64,000 bases of DNA, taken from positions 62,001 to 126,000 of the forward strand of contig NZ_JAPDDR010000012.1 of assembly GCF_025950095.1 (NCBI RefSeq), written 5' to 3'. Source of the DNA: Luteolibacter rhizosphaerae (GTDB lineage: Bacteria; Verrucomicrobiota; Verrucomicrobiia; Verrucomicrobiales; Akkermansiaceae). Positions within the stretch are counted from its first letter, which is position 1, and every line of letters begins with the position of its first letter. This document shows positions 8,854 to 17,853 of this stretch, one piece after another. Both the position numbers and the translations under genes were made by a program. Under the pieces are notes generated by a model. It was not told the DNA's origin. It saw only the letters and a program-made list of their open reading frames with translations, and ran no database searches.

Positions 8854-10523
8854 AAGCACTACCCCTCCTCCTCGCCGCATTGACCTCCGGGGTGATGGCC
8901 GAGCCCACGACTTACCGGAAGTTCAGCGTGGAAGAGCGCGAGGGCAGCCTCCTCGCTTGCCATCCCATAGCCAAAGACAAGAAGCCGCTGTGGGCGAAAG
9001 GGGTCGCACAGGGGGTAGCACCGGAGCGGAAGAAGGACCGGCGCGAGCCCTACTTCGAGGGACCGATCACCTACGTGCGCGCACCGAGGGACGCGGGCGA
9101 ACCCTTCCACTCCCACAACCACCAGCCCTCCATCACTTGGCTCCCGAATGGCGACCTACTGGCGATCTGGTATAGCACGAAGGACGAGAAGGGCCCCGAA
9201 CTGACGGTACTGGCGAGCCGCCTGAGGCCCGGAGAGAAGGAATGGGATGCATCCAGCGAGTTCTTCAAGGCCGAGGGACGGAACATGCATGGATCGAGCA
9301 TCTTCCACGATGGCAGCGGGACGATCTACCACTTCAACGGTATGGCTCCGGAAGGCCATCGGGGCTGGGACAAGCTGGCCCTGCTGATGCGGAAGAGCAG
9401 CGACAACGGCGTGACCTGGAGTGAGCCCCTGGTCGCCGATCCCGAATACCGTGAACGCAATCAGGTGATCGCCGGCATGCGGAAGACAAAAGCGGGAGTG
9501 CTGATCCAGCCATGCGATGCGGTGCCTGGCGGGGCCGGCGGCACGGCGCTGAATCTCAGCCGGGATGGAGGCGCGACCTGGACCGATCCGGGCGAGGGCA
9601 AACCTTCTCCAAGATTCACAGACGGAGCCCAAGGTTTAGGAACCATCGCGGGCATCCATGCTTCCGTGGTCGAGCTCAAAGACGGTGATTGGCTGGCCTT
9701 CGGACGCGGTGACGATCTTCCAGGCGGCCTTGCAGCGACCTTGGATCTCCTGAGCAAGACCGTCATCAGAAACGTCAAGCTTCCGGAGCAGACGTTTGAA
9801 GAAAGAGTCGAAGCCATCGAAGCAATGGCTCGGGAAGCTGGCATCGCCAAAAGCTCGCTCGAGCTGAATTGGGCGGATGATGAAGGGACACAATCCTCGA
9901 TGAGTATCAGGGCGGTTCCTCTTTTCTATGACGAGCTCAGCCTTGCCGAGTTGGTGAGATACTCGACCGACAAAACCAAACTCAATTACAGATTCAGGCC
10001 GAGAGGTGTGACGTTCTACGATGCGACTTCATCAAAGGGTCCGGCTCCATTTCAGCAAAAGTTCATGCCCCAGAGCATCTCAAACGACGAAGGCAAAACC
10101 TGGACTTACGCCGCGAGTCCATTTCCGCCGATCGGCGGCGGTCAACGATTGACCCTGCTGCGCCTGCAGGAGGGTCCGCTGCTTCTCATATCCTTTACCA
10201 ACCCCGACCGCAGAAAACCACGGGAAGGCGGCATGGAATTCAGCCGGGCGGATGGCAGTACCTTCACCGGGCACGGCATGTTTGCCGCGATCTCCGAGGA
10301 CGAGGGCAAGAGCTGGCCGATCCGGAAGCTGATCACGCCCGGTGCCGGCGAGTTTGACGGCGGTGCTTGGACCCGCAAATTCACCGCCACGCCTGACAAT
10401 GCGGAGCACGCGGGTTACCTCGCCTCCACCCAATCCCCGGATGGGACGATCCATCTGATTTCGAGCGCCCTCCACTATCGTTTCAACCTCGCATGGCTGC
10501 AGGAAGCCGCCGGAAGCCCTTGA
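8850..10523 (+). CDS. Secreted sialidase-fold protein with an inserted STN-like domain
   Basis: The 557-residue protein has a signal peptide (MKALPLLLAALTSGVMA) and a sialidase-like propeller: HSHNHQPSITWLPNGDLLAIWYS, MRKSSDNGVTWSEP, LNLSRDGGATWTD and SISNDEGKTWTYA are Asp-box-like repeats. Between GRGDDLPGG and MPQSISNDEGKTW lies a segment of about 112 residues (nt about 9728-10063) that does not belong to a propeller blade. It reads like the short secretin/TonB N-terminal (STN-like) module common in Verrucomicrobiota (TVIRNVKLPEQTFEERVEAI ... ELSLAELVRYSTDKTKLNYRF) and is visibly less GC-rich than the flanks. The gene starts inside the stop codon of the preceding sialidase gene, so the two products are probably made together. 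Confidence 0.85.
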   Translation: MKALPLLLAALTSGVMAEPTTYRKFSVEEREGSLLACHPIAKDKKPLWAKGVAQGVAPERKKDRREPYFEGPITYVRAPRDAGEPFHSHNHQPSITWLPNGDLLAIWYSTKDEKGPELTVLASRLRPGEKEWDASSEFFKAEGRNMHGSSIFHDGSGTIYHFNGMAPEGHRGWDKLALLMRKSSDNGVTWSEPLVADPEYRERNQVIAGMRKTKAGVLIQPCDAVPGGAGGTALNLSRDGGATWTDPGEGKPSPRFTDGAQGLGTIAGIHASVVELKDGDWLAFGRGDDLPGGLAATLDLLSKTVIRNVKLPEQTFEERVEAIEAMAREAGIAKSSLELNWADDEGTQSSMSIRAVPLFYDELSLAELVRYSTDKTKLNYRFRPRGVTFYDATSSKGPAPFQQKFMPQSISNDEGKTWTYAASPFPPIGGGQRLTLLRLQEGPLLLISFTNPDRRKPREGGMEFSRADGSTFTGHGMFAAISEDEGKSWPIRKLITPGAGEFDGGAWTRKFTATPDNAEHAGYLASTQSPDGTIHLISSALHYRFNLAWLQEAAGSP

Positions 10524-10625
10524 GAAAGAGTTAGGTCATACCCCGGCTTTTCCATTTCCCGCCGGGCGGTTTTCCGTGCAGTTTGAGGGTGAACCCTCGT
10601 TTGCCCTGTGGAACCCAGAACCCTG

Positions 10626-13600
10626 ATGGCACTGCTGTGCCTATGTCCCACGCCCCTGTGTGCCAATCTCGTCGCACACTGGAAGCTCGACGGCTCTCCG
10701 AACGAGGAGACCGCGAGCTATCCCGCAGTGTGGGAGGGTGAAGCGGCCTACACCAACACCGTGCCCGCGCCCCTGAGCACAGGGGCCGCGGACCTGAACG
10801 GGACTTGGCTGAAGGCGGGAGCCGCAATCGATTTCGAGCGGCACCAAGCCTTCACCGCCACCGCGTGGATCAAGGGTGGTGCACAGGACGCCACCATCCT
10901 GGGCGACATGGTGGAGATGGAGGGCAACCAAGGCTGGGAGCTGCATGTGGGAACCGCTGCCAATGGCGGGAATGCCCAGAGCCTGACCGTCTGGCTGAAC
11001 AACGACTACCCGGCCAATGCAATCCAAGTGAGCGCCAGCATCCCCGTGCTGGACGAGCAGTGGCGCCATGTCGCGTTCACCTACGATGGATCCAGTAACG
11101 GCGAGGGTATCCAGATCTACGTGGACGGCGCGCCGGTGGCGGTTTCCGTCACCTTGAATTCATTGGGCGGCAGCATCGCGAACGGTCCTGCCGCGGAGTT
11201 GAACATCGGCTCGCGCATGAATGGTGCGGCCCACAGCTTCACCGGCCAGATCGACGAGGTGGCGATCTTCAGCCGTCAGCTTAGCCCGGCGGAAATGAGC
11301 ACGGTGTTCAGCGCCGGCATCGAGGCAATCTCCTTTCCCTACATCGCATCCACCGTGCCCAGTGCGGGCCAGAGCGTGACCACGCTGACCGCCGCCGAGG
11401 CGGAATTCACACACCCGGTGGGCGGGGTGGATGCCGCAGATCTGCTGGTGAATGGCATTCCCGCGAGCGGGGTGACGGCGATCGATCCCAAGCGCTACCG
11501 CTTCAGCTTCCCTGCCCCGCCGCAGGGCGATGTCCACTTCACTTGGGCTGCCGCTCACGGGATCGTCGGGGTGAATGGCGTGGCGGCGCAGCCGACCCCA
11601 TGGTCCGCGCTTTCCGCACCCGTGCTGCCCGCGCCTCAGGCGGCGATCTCCGAGTTTCTGGCGCAGAACTCCGGCGGCCAGTATGATCAGGACTTCGATA
11701 CGCCCGACTGGATCGAGATCCACAATCCCGGCACTGCCATCGTGAACCTCGCCGGATGGTCTCTGACGGATAACCCGGCAGAACCGCGCCAATGGGTCTT
11801 CCCCACCCAGAGCCTGGCCCCCGGTGCGCGACTGCTGGTCTTCGCCTCCGGCAAGGATCGCTCCAGCCCGGGCAGCCAGCTGCACGCGAATTTCAAGCTC
11901 GGCATGGAAAGCGGTGGCTACCTCGGTCTCTTCGACCCCGCCGGGCAACTGGTCCACGCCTACGAGAACTACCCGCAACAGGAAGCGAATGTCTCCTTCG
12001 GGCTCAGTTCCAATGGAAAGCCCGCCGACGGGCGGGTCGCATGGCGCTATCAAACGCCATCGCCCGGTGCTGCCGCAGCGGGTGCGGTATTTTCCGGAGC
12101 CTCGATCATGAGCACTAGCTTCAGCCCGGCGAACCCGCAGCCCGGCCAGCCGATCACCGTGACGGTCAGGCTATCGCCCGAGACGGTGATAAGCGGCAGC
12201 GGGCCCACCTTGCGCTATCGGATGATGCATGGTGGTGAGACGCAGACGCTGTTCTTCGACGACGGACAGCATGGCGATGGAGCTGCGGGTGACAAGGTGT
12301 GGGGCGTCACCATTCCCTCGGCTCCGACTGCGGGCCAGATGGTGCGCTGGCGGATCGGGGTCACCAGCAACGGAGGTTCTTCGCGCTGGCCGGTCAATGT
12401 GAACACCGCAGCCGAGTTGCCGCTTTACGAGGGTACGGTGACGGGAGGAACGGCGGCCGGCTACCTGCCGATCTATCAGTTCTTCGTTCCCGGCTACACG
12501 ATCCCGACGAGCACTTCGCAATCGGGCATCGATTCGGATACCGGCGCGCGCGGCGCCTTCTATGGCAATGGCAAGCTCTACGACAACGTGCTGATCCGGA
12601 TCAAGGGCACTACTTCACGCTACCTGCTGAAGCGTTCTCACCGCGTGGATTTCAATCCAGGACGCGAGTTCGAGTGGTCGCCAGACTTCCCGGCACAGCG
12701 CGAGTTAAACCTGAATTCGGAGTACAACGATCCGAGCTACCTGCGCCAGAACCAGCAATTGTGGATGCACCGTGACTCCGGAAATGCGGGCTCCGAGCAC
12801 TTCCCGGTGAAGCTGCTGATGAACAACTCACCCTGGCAACTGGCCTTCCACAACTACTCCGCGGATAGCGAGCTGGTGGAGACCATGGGCCTGGACAAGC
12901 GCGGCGCGCTCTACAAGCAGGTGGGCACTCTGAGCACGAGCGCGGGCGGCGAGAAGAAAAGCCGCAAGTGGGAAGGGACCTCCGACTATACCGCTCTGAA
13001 AAGCGCGCTGAATGCCAACAGCACCACGCGCAACCGCTACATCTACGACAACCTCAACCTGCCCGCGGTGATCAACTACCTGGCGGTAGCCCGCATCGCG
13101 CAGGAAGGAGACGATGTCTGGGCGAACATGGTGATGTATCGCGACAGCGACAACACCGGTGAGTGGCGCCCGATTCCCTTCGACCTGAACCTCTCCTTCG
13201 GCCAACTCTTCTACAACGGTGAATCGCTGAACTCCTTCGTCCACGCAACGAACGACGACAACAAGAGCCACCCTCTATACGGCTCCGGCTTCTGCCTGCC
13301 GAACACGGGCAACACCGGCAGCTACAACCGGCTCTACCACGCGATCATCCTGAATACGAATGCCCGTGCGATGCTGCTGCGGCGCATGCGGACGATCATG
13401 GACCAGTACGTGAAAGCGCCTGGCACCTCGGCGGCGAACTCACTGCTGGAGTCACGCTTCAACACCATGGCCGCGCTGATCCTGAACGATGCCAATGCCG
13501 ATCGGGCCACCTGGGGGCTGCCGCCGAACAGCGGTGCCTATGGTCTGGGCCCCGGAATCAGTCCGACCCAGGGTCTCACCACGCTGAAGAATGATTTCCT

Positions 13601-14990
13601 CTATCCGCGCCGCACGCACCTCTACGTGACGCATTCGGTGAACAACACATCCAAGGTCATCGGACTCTTCAACGAGGACAATGCCGGGATTCCTAATGCG
13701 CAGGTGGCGAACCCGATGATCGCCTTCGGCACGGTGATGGCGCACCCGAGCTCTGGAAACCAGAACCACGAGTACATTGAACTGCTGAACAACAGCGCCG
13801 ATGCGGTGGATGTGAGCGGATGGATCCTGCGCGGAGCCGGCGGAACTTTCACCTTCGAGCCGGGCACGGTGATCGCACCCGCGGGGAAGCTCTTCGTGTC
13901 CCCGGATGTAAAGGCATTCCGGGCACGCCCCAGCACGCCGACCGCGAACGAGCAGAACTTCGTAGTCGGTCCTTACCGCGGCCGTCTCTCTCCCTATGGC
14001 GAGACCTTGGTGCTGGAGAATGCGACCGGGGGCGTGGTGGCGCAGAAATCAGTGGTAGCGGATCCGAACGCGCCCGCGGTGACGCTGAGGGTTACCGAGA
14101 TCATGTCGAGCAGCGCCCATACGACGAACACGGTGAACGGCGATTGGTTCGAGCTCACGAATACTGGAAGCGCCACGCTCGATCTCTCCGGCTTTTCTTG
14201 GGACGATAGCCGCAATGAATCCGGGCAGGCTTACTTCGGTCAGGTGCTTATCGCGCCCGGGGAATCGCTGGTGGTGCTGGATGAGGATGACGACGATGAG
14301 GCACGGGCCTTCCGCCAAGCATGGGGGCTGCCCTCTTCTGTGAAGATTCTGACGCGCGAAGACTTCGGGCTGCCGGAGTTGCGGGGGCTGGGTAATGGTG
14401 ACTCGGTGATCGTCTACACGCCGGGGGGCATCGAAACCACACGGGCGAACTTCCCGGCCCATGTCGCGGGCAAGTCGCGGGTATGGTTCCGCAATGGCGT
14501 GGCAGTACCGGGTGGCTATGCGCAAGCGGGCAAGTATGGAGCGGTGAATTCGGGGGCTGCGCCCTCCGACATCGGCTCGCCCGGGTTCGCGGGAGCCGAC
14601 CCCGCCACTCTAACAAATCCATACGATCAGTGGACGGCGGCCAACGACCTGTGGTCGACCGCAGCACTCGCGGACTCGGATCCTGATGGTGACGGTCGCA
14701 GCAACCGGGCGGAGTATGCCTTCGGCGGGGATCCGGATGTGAAAGACTTCCCGCCGCCACCCATGATGCTGCGCAATGGCAACCATGCGGAGTGGATGTT
14801 GGTGCGGCGCACGAGTGACCCGGGGCTGGTCATCGGAGTGGAAACCTCCTCCGATCTAACAAACTGGACACCGACCTCTTTGGAGATTCTGAGCGAGGTG
14901 CCGCATCCGACGATGAGCGGATACGTGAAGACGATCTACAGCATTCCGATGACGGGTTCGGAAGGATTCTTCCGCGGACGCACGAATTGA
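10626..14990 (+). CDS. Giant secreted LamG / lamin-tail / CotH-kinase-like protein
   Basis: The ATG at 10626 gives a short signal peptide (MALLCLCPTPLCA); a GTG 18 nt upstream is in frame but less convincing. The 1454-residue product has a LamG/concanavalin jelly-roll (about 15-230, with WRHVAFTYDG and GQIDEVAIFSR), a lamin-tail domain (about 340-460, DWIEIHNPGTAIVNLAGWSLTD), and a CotH-like kinase region (about 645-900, with LIRIKGTTSRYLLKRSHRVD, LNSEYNDPSYLRQ and RPIPFDLNLSFGQLF). Two more lamin-tail domains follow (about 1031-1142 and 1153-1282), then a calcium-loop-like stretch (SDPDGDGRSNRAEYAFGGDP). CotH of Bacillus spores is a protein kinase, but the role of bacterial secreted CotH/LTD proteins is unclear. 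It follows the sialidase genes by about 100 nt and may bind or modify surface polymers. Confidence 0.85.
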   Translation: MALLCLCPTPLCANLVAHWKLDGSPNEETASYPAVWEGEAAYTNTVPAPLSTGAADLNGTWLKAGAAIDFERHQAFTATAWIKGGAQDATILGDMVEMEGNQGWELHVGTAANGGNAQSLTVWLNNDYPANAIQVSASIPVLDEQWRHVAFTYDGSSNGEGIQIYVDGAPVAVSVTLNSLGGSIANGPAAELNIGSRMNGAAHSFTGQIDEVAIFSRQLSPAEMSTVFSAGIEAISFPYIASTVPSAGQSVTTLTAAEAEFTHPVGGVDAADLLVNGIPASGVTAIDPKRYRFSFPAPPQGDVHFTWAAAHGIVGVNGVAAQPTPWSALSAPVLPAPQAAISEFLAQNSGGQYDQDFDTPDWIEIHNPGTAIVNLAGWSLTDNPAEPRQWVFPTQSLAPGARLLVFASGKDRSSPGSQLHANFKLGMESGGYLGLFDPAGQLVHAYENYPQQEANVSFGLSSNGKPADGRVAWRYQTPSPGAAAAGAVFSGASIMSTSFSPANPQPGQPITVTVRLSPETVISGSGPTLRYRMMHGGETQTLFFDDGQHGDGAAGDKVWGVTIPSAPTAGQMVRWRIGVTSNGGSSRWPVNVNTAAELPLYEGTVTGGTAAGYLPIYQFFVPGYTIPTSTSQSGIDSDTGARGAFYGNGKLYDNVLIRIKGTTSRYLLKRSHRVDFNPGREFEWSPDFPAQRELNLNSEYNDPSYLRQNQQLWMHRDSGNAGSEHFPVKLLMNNSPWQLAFHNYSADSELVETMGLDKRGALYKQVGTLSTSAGGEKKSRKWEGTSDYTALKSALNANSTTRNRYIYDNLNLPAVINYLAVARIAQEGDDVWANMVMYRDSDNTGEWRPIPFDLNLSFGQLFYNGESLNSFVHATNDDNKSHPLYGSGFCLPNTGNTGSYNRLYHAIILNTNARAMLLRRMRTIMDQYVKAPGTSAANSLLESRFNTMAALILNDANADRATWGLPPNSGAYGLGPGISPTQGLTTLKNDFLYPRRTHLYVTHSVNNTSKVIGLFNEDNAGIPNAQVANPMIAFGTVMAHPSSGNQNHEYIELLNNSADAVDVSGWILRGAGGTFTFEPGTVIAPAGKLFVSPDVKAFRARPSTPTANEQNFVVGPYRGRLSPYGETLVLENATGGVVAQKSVVADPNAPAVTLRVTEIMSSSAHTTNTVNGDWFELTNTGSATLDLSGFSWDDSRNESGQAYFGQVLIAPGESLVVLDEDDDDEARAFRQAWGLPSSVKILTREDFGLPELRGLGNGDSVIVYTPGGIETTRANFPAHVAGKSRVWFRNGVAVPGGYAQAGKYGAVNSGAAPSDIGSPGFAGADPATLTNPYDQWTAANDLWSTAALADSDPDGDGRSNRAEYAFGGDPDVKDFPPPPMMLRNGNHAEWMLVRRTSDPGLVIGVETSSDLTNWTPTSLEILSEVPHPTMSGYVKTIYSIPMTGSEGFFRGRTN

Positions 14991-15013
14991 GATACTCCGT
15001 CCGTATCAGCGCC

Positions 15014-15961
15014 ATGCCGGAACCTCAGCACGAAGTCATCGCCGCCGGGATCAATGTGGTGGATATCCTGGCGCGGCCGCCTGCAGGGGTGGTGCCGGGT
15101 GGAAAGTATCCGACGGACGAACTGGAAGTGCAGGGCGGCGGGCCGGCATCCACGGCGAGCTGCGTGCTGGCTGCCTTTGGATTCCGCTGTGCGTTTGTCG
15201 CGCGGCTGGGCGGCGATGCGATCAGCCAGCTCTCGCGGATGCAGTTTCGAAGCGCGGGAATTTCGGAGGATTTCCTGATCGATTCACCGGAGGAGCGGGC
15301 CGGAATCTCCGTGGTGCAGATCGACCGTGAAAGCGGAGAACGGACGGTGTGCTATAGCCTGAAGAACTACGGCTGGCTGCGTGATGAGGACATTCCCCGC
15401 GAGGCGATCCACAGAGCGCGGTTGGTGATCGTGGATGGGTATGATCCGACGGCGACGGTCTCGATGTTAGAGGCGGCGAAGACGGCGGGCTGTGCGAGCA
15501 TGGTGGACCTGGAACATGGAGATGCAAACTTCCTTCACCGTTGCATCGGCTTGGCCTCGGAGGTGATCCTACCGCTGCACACGGCCCGCGCGGCGACGGG
15601 TAAGGAGGAACCCGCCGAGGTGCTGCAGGCGCTCGGCGCGCTGGGCAAAGGGCAGATGATCGTCACCGATGGAGCGCGCGGAAGCTGGGCGACGACGGAG
15701 GCCGGCGTGGTGCATCAGGCGGCGTTTCCCGTGGAGGTATTGGATACGAATGGCTGCGGGGATGCCTACCATGGCGGCTATGGGGTCGGGCTCCTGCTGG
15801 GGTGGCCGCTGGAGTTGCGTATGGAGTTTGCGGCTTGGGTAGCTTCGCGGGTGGCGATGAAGCTTGGCGGCCGGGCCGGGATACCCGACAGAAGGACGGT
15901 CGGCGAATGCAGCCACCTCTTCTCGCCACAACTCGTCGCGGCGGTATCCAACTGGGAATGA
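15014..15961 (+). CDS. PfkB-family sugar kinase
   Basis: The ATG at 15014 is preferred over an in-frame TTG at 14987. The 315-residue protein shows the ribokinase/PfkB fold: an N-terminal AGINVVDILARPP strand, the GGGPASTASCVLAAFGF di-glycine motif, and the C-terminal anion-hole and catalytic-base motif DTNGCGDAYHGGYG (Asp of GCGD). It should phosphorylate a sugar or sugar acid with ATP. The small-molecule substrate cannot be read from the motifs. It follows the CotH-type gene by 23 nt and precedes a probable aldolase by 4 nt. The order glycosidase, kinase, aldolase suggests it activates a released sugar for cleavage. Confidence 0.9.
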   Translation: MPEPQHEVIAAGINVVDILARPPAGVVPGGKYPTDELEVQGGGPASTASCVLAAFGFRCAFVARLGGDAISQLSRMQFRSAGISEDFLIDSPEERAGISVVQIDRESGERTVCYSLKNYGWLRDEDIPREAIHRARLVIVDGYDPTATVSMLEAAKTAGCASMVDLEHGDANFLHRCIGLASEVILPLHTARAATGKEEPAEVLQALGALGKGQMIVTDGARGSWATTEAGVVHQAAFPVEVLDTNGCGDAYHGGYGVGLLLGWPLELRMEFAAWVASRVAMKLGGRAGIPDRRTVGECSHLFSPQLVAAVSNWE

Positions 15962-15965
15962 TTTG

Positions 15966-16988
15966 ATGAAAGCACGACTCACCGAAAAGCTGGAGGCGAT
16001 CCGCCGTGGCACCGATCCGCGGGCCTTCATCCTCGCCGATGCGAAAGACGCGGACATGGCGTGGGGGCTCAGCGCGCCCGGTGCGCCCTACCCTGCAGAC
16101 GGACCTCGCTGGAAATCGATGCCTCATTTCCGACAGGATATCCGCGAGGTGGTGGAGGATGGGGTGATCGATATCCTGCTCGCGTCGGCTTCTCAGATGA
16201 GCTTGCTGGCGCATCGTCAGGGGGTGTTCCGGGATTCGCAAGTCACGCCGGCGATCCGGGCGAACGACACGACGGATATCTGGTGCGGTCGTGGGACGAG
16301 CTACCGGGATGCCGCGTCGCGCCCTTTCTCGAGCTGCTACCTGGAAGAGGCGATGTATGGCAGCTTGCAGCCCGCCAAGGGGGCGCTACCGGCGGTGGAT
16401 CTGGGCCTCTATTCGATCACCTTCAACAACGATCTAGAGGCGGATCATGAGAGCCTGACGGCCTTCAAGGCTTTCCGGGCGGAGGCTCAGAGGCAGGGAT
16501 TCAATTACTTCCTGGAGGTTTTTGCTCCAAATTTGGAAGGCAGGGTTGCGGCGGCTGATCTGCCCGATTTCATCAACGATCAGATTTGCCGGACGCTTGC
16601 CGGAGTGCCAATGGGAAACTGGCCGGTGTTCTTGAAGATTCCCTTTCTTTCCCCGGAGGCGATGGAGGATCTGGCGGCCTACGATCCGGGCAACCTGATC
16701 GTGGGGATTCTGGGCGGTAGTTCGGGGACGACTTACGATGCCTTCAAACTACTCGCCGAGGCACAGAATCATGGGGCACGGGTGGCGCTGTTCGGGCGCA
16801 AAATCAAGGACGCGGAGCACCCGGTGGAATTCATCCGCCATCTGCGGAGGATCACCGACGGGGAAATCTCCGCGGAGGAAGCAGTGAAGTCTTACCACGG
16901 GGTCCTCCAGACCCATGGCCTGTCGCCGAAACGCGAGCTCGCAGACGACATGACGCTGACGGCCAACGAACTCAGCTACGCGCGCTGA
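15966..16988 (+). CDS. Probable class I (DeoC/FbaB-like) sugar-phosphate aldolase, uncharacterised
   Basis: The 340-residue product starts at the ATG 4 nt after the kinase stop codon and has no signal peptide. It looks like an alpha/beta barrel: strand-like FNYFLEVF, then PVFLKIPF with a lysine where class I aldolases form the Schiff base, then LIVGILGGSSGTTYDAF and ARVALFGRKI, which resemble the phosphate-binding ends of DeoC/FbaB enzymes. This assignment is my reading of motif order, not a recognised named family. Position after a PfkB kinase supports cleavage of a phosphorylated sugar. An alternative is another barrel enzyme such as an isomerase. Codon use matches the neighbours. Confidence 0.6.
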   Translation: MKARLTEKLEAIRRGTDPRAFILADAKDADMAWGLSAPGAPYPADGPRWKSMPHFRQDIREVVEDGVIDILLASASQMSLLAHRQGVFRDSQVTPAIRANDTTDIWCGRGTSYRDAASRPFSSCYLEEAMYGSLQPAKGALPAVDLGLYSITFNNDLEADHESLTAFKAFRAEAQRQGFNYFLEVFAPNLEGRVAAADLPDFINDQICRTLAGVPMGNWPVFLKIPFLSPEAMEDLAAYDPGNLIVGILGGSSGTTYDAFKLLAEAQNHGARVALFGRKIKDAEHPVEFIRHLRRITDGEISAEEAVKSYHGVLQTHGLSPKRELADDMTLTANELSYAR

Positions 16989-16996
16989 GCCATACC

Positions 16997-17030
16997 AAAA
17001 AAGCCGCCGCAGGTAATCCCGCGGCGGCTT
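16997..17030 (-). terminator. Rho-independent terminator of the DUF1080 gene
   Basis: A perfect 10-bp stem (17001-17010 with 17021-17030) reads on the minus strand into six consecutive U residues (A-run 16997-17002 on the plus strand). It therefore ends the minus-strand DUF1080 transcript, while the hairpin alone may also stop the plus-strand aldolase transcript. Confidence 0.85.
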
Positions 17031-17061
17031 GGAGAGAATCGGAACTACCGGCAGGAGGAGA

Positions 17062-17679
17062 TCAAAGCTCCTTCACGCGGATGTTCTTGTAGAGAGTGGT
17101 GCTGCCCTTGTCGTGGGCCTGGATGGCGAAAGTGCCGCCGTCTTTCTGCAGCTTGCTCTTGCCTTCCTCGGGCTCGTAATCCTTCACGACCTTCTTGCCG
17201 TTCACCGAGACATTGACCTTGCCCTTCTTCACGGTGATCTCGTACTTCATCCACTCGTTGTCTTTGAAGGGCTCCTTGTTATCCACGTAGTTGTAGAGAC
17301 CGCCGGACTTCTTCCAGTCGCCCTGGGTATTGTTCACCTGGACCTCGTAGCCAGCGGAAGGCCAGCCACTGTCCTGGAAGGTGGTGTGGATGAAGAAGCC
17401 GCCGTTGGAGTTCGGCTTGGTCATCACGTCCAAGCGTACTTCGAAGTCCTTGAACTTGGCGGCACCGTCCTTGCCGACGAAGAAGAGGTGAGAGCAGTCG
17501 CCGTTCGCGACGATCGCACCTTCCTCGACCTTGAAGGCTTCGGCAGGGCCGCCGATCTTCCAACCTTCGAAGCTCTTGCCGTCGAAGAGAGATGTGAAGC
17601 CCTTCTCCACCTTATCTTGGGCGGAGGCGGTGAGGACGAGCGCCGAGCAGGCGGCAAATGCGGACAGGAACTTTTTCAT
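17062..17679 (-). CDS. Secreted DUF1080 (3-keto-disaccharide hydrolase family) protein
   Basis: The 205-residue protein has a signal peptide (MKKFLSAFAACSALVLTASA) and a single concanavalin-like DUF1080 domain: GFTSLFDGKSFEGWKIGG at the start, FEVRLDVMTKPNSNGGFFI in the middle, and a YKNIRVKEL end. Members of the family are abundant in Bacteroidetes, Planctomycetes and Verrucomicrobia. Some hydrolyse 3-keto-glycosides in the periplasm after oxidation of the sugar, and activity here is inferred only from the family. It sits next to the sialidase/kinase/aldolase group on the opposite strand and is closed by the hairpin at 16997-17030. The 174-nt gap to the divergent gene at 17854 should hold its promoter. 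Confidence 0.88.
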   Translation of the reverse strand: MKKFLSAFAACSALVLTASAQDKVEKGFTSLFDGKSFEGWKIGGPAEAFKVEEGAIVANGDCSHLFFVGKDGAAKFKDFEVRLDVMTKPNSNGGFFIHTTFQDSGWPSAGYEVQVNNTQGDWKKSGGLYNYVDNKEPFKDNEWMKYEITVKKGKVNVSVNGKKVVKDYEPEEGKSKLQKDGGTFAIQAHDKGSTTLYKNIRVKEL

Positions 17680-17853
17680 GGATGGAACGGGGTTACGCAG
17701 GATTCTCCCGCCGACTGTCGCCCTTGCAAGCGGAGGAAACGGGATGACGCGGAAAAGCGACGGCAGGGCCTCATTTCGTCTGAAACGAACGGAAGCTTTT
17801 CTTTAAGGACGACTTGGGATGTCATGCAAGACGCCCGCCAAACCACCATATCC

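Noticed and set aside
10585-10598. Small hairpin GAGGG-TGAA-CCCTC before the CotH-type gene
   Set aside because: The stem has only 5 bp and no U-run follows, so it does not support a terminator between the sialidase and CotH-type genes.
17029-17853. N-terminal 275 residues of a longer frame joined to the coiled-coil gene
   Set aside because: This part is antisense to the DUF1080 gene, and a signal peptide begins only at the ATG 17854.
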